Positions 63,727 to 64,000 of a DNA stretch of 64,000 nucleotides are shown here, in pieces. The position numbers were made by a program, and so were the translations under genes. How positions within the stretch are numbered: position 1 is the stretch's first letter; the number at the start of each line of letters is the position of its first letter. The notes beneath the pieces were generated by a model. The model was given only the letters and a program-made list of their open reading frames with translations, searched no databases and was not told the origin of the DNA. Source of the stretch: Rhizobiales bacterium 65-79 (GTDB taxonomy: Bacteria > Pseudomonadota > Alphaproteobacteria > Rhizobiales > Rhizobiaceae); the NCBI GenBank assembly GCA_001896885.1, contig MKRJ01000014.1, positions 186,001 through 250,000 on the forward strand, written 5' to 3'.

Positions 63727-64000
63727 ATGCCCGTCTTTTCCCGCTTTGCCCGCTATGTGGAAGAAGTGGCGCGACGCGGCTCCATCCGCAGCGCGGCGGA
63801 GTGGCTGAACATAGCTCCTTCGGCCATCGACCGGCAGATCATTCTTGCCGAGCAGGAACTCGGCGTTTCCCTTTTCGACCGTCTGCCGCAGGGGCTGAGG
63901 CTCACGCCGGCGGGAGAGCATCTGGTTTACAATCTGCGGCGGTGGAAGCGCGAATTCAAAGATGTCCGCCTGCAGATCGATGACATCCAGGGCCTGCAAA
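63727..64000 (+). CDS. LysR-family transcriptional regulator (5' part, runs off the window)
   Basis: 91 codons from ATG 63727, cut at the window end. The N-terminal HTH is the LysR type: FARYVEEVARRGSIRSAAEWLNIAPSAIDRQIILAEQELGVSLFDRLPQGLRLTPAGEHLV. Its effector domain and its targets lie beyond the window. Confidence 0.9.
   Translation, partial: MPVFSRFARYVEEVARRGSIRSAAEWLNIAPSAIDRQIILAEQELGVSLFDRLPQGLRLTPAGEHLVYNLRRWKREFKDVRLQIDDIQGLQ

Overview
The window comes from a high-G+C alphaproteobacterium of the order Hyphomicrobiales (Rhizobiales), most like the Mesorhizobium/Aminobacter/Nitratireductor group. The evidence is the gene orders DUF2062-acpS-lepB-rnc-era-recO and thyA-folA-hflK-hflC-DUF2065-degP, a PopZ-type polar protein, a B12-dependent ribonucleotide reductase, EcfG/RpoE2-type promoters and several families of long palindromic intergenic repeats typical of rhizobial chromosomes. 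It reads as chromosome: no integrase, transposase, CRISPR array, rRNA or tRNA gene was found.

Layout. 0-8.2 kb: a DUF1176 protein, an alpha/beta hydrolase, and a minus-strand set of accessory genes for a CO-dehydrogenase-type molybdenum hydroxylase (MoxR ATPase, CoxE-like VWA protein, split XdhC, molybdopterin-binding/nucleotidyltransferase fusion), plus a flavin reductase. 8.3-13.6 kb: nrdJ behind a tandem pair of NrdR boxes and a structured leader, followed by an AT-rich XRE/ImmA pair. 14-21.3 kb: small accessory genes that look like part of the general stress regulon (ATP-dependent DNA ligase, YetF/DUF421 protein, small unknown proteins) with at least four GGAAC-N18-TT promoters, one of them a two-way dyad; two genes here are frameshifted. 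An ECF sigma/anti-sigma pair follows. 21.4-32.2 kb: an MFS transporter, the acpS-lepB-rnc-era-recO operon, Kup, PdxJ, a SpoIIAA-like protein and a RecD-like helicase. 32.3-37.9 kb: an RND efflux permease/adaptor operon and a 2OG-Fe(II) oxygenase-like gene. 38-41.5 kb: ilvI-ilvH with an upstream attenuator (a nearly leaderless LILV leader peptide, a pause hairpin and a terminator), and an XRE-cupin regulator. 41.6-52.5 kb: a HerA-like ATPase, a diguanylate cyclase, miaA/serB, degP, DUF2065, hflC, hflK, an AT-rich folA and thyA. 52.6-64 kb: small proteins, a YghU-type GST, a GH25 lipoprotein, a MerR regulator, tgt/queA (queuosine), popZ, a TolC-type channel, an isoaspartyl methyltransferase, an uncertain ORF, and the start of a LysR gene cut by the window edge.

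Most of the content is housekeeping. The points that stand out are the ilvIH attenuator, the stress-promoter cluster with its palindromic two-way promoter, the in-place presence of a foreign-looking dihydrofolate reductase, the AT-rich XRE/ImmA pair whose peptidase ends in a sliding-clamp-like QLSLF motif, and repeat elements that have grown into gene ends. No clearly new multi-gene defence or biosynthetic system was recognised.
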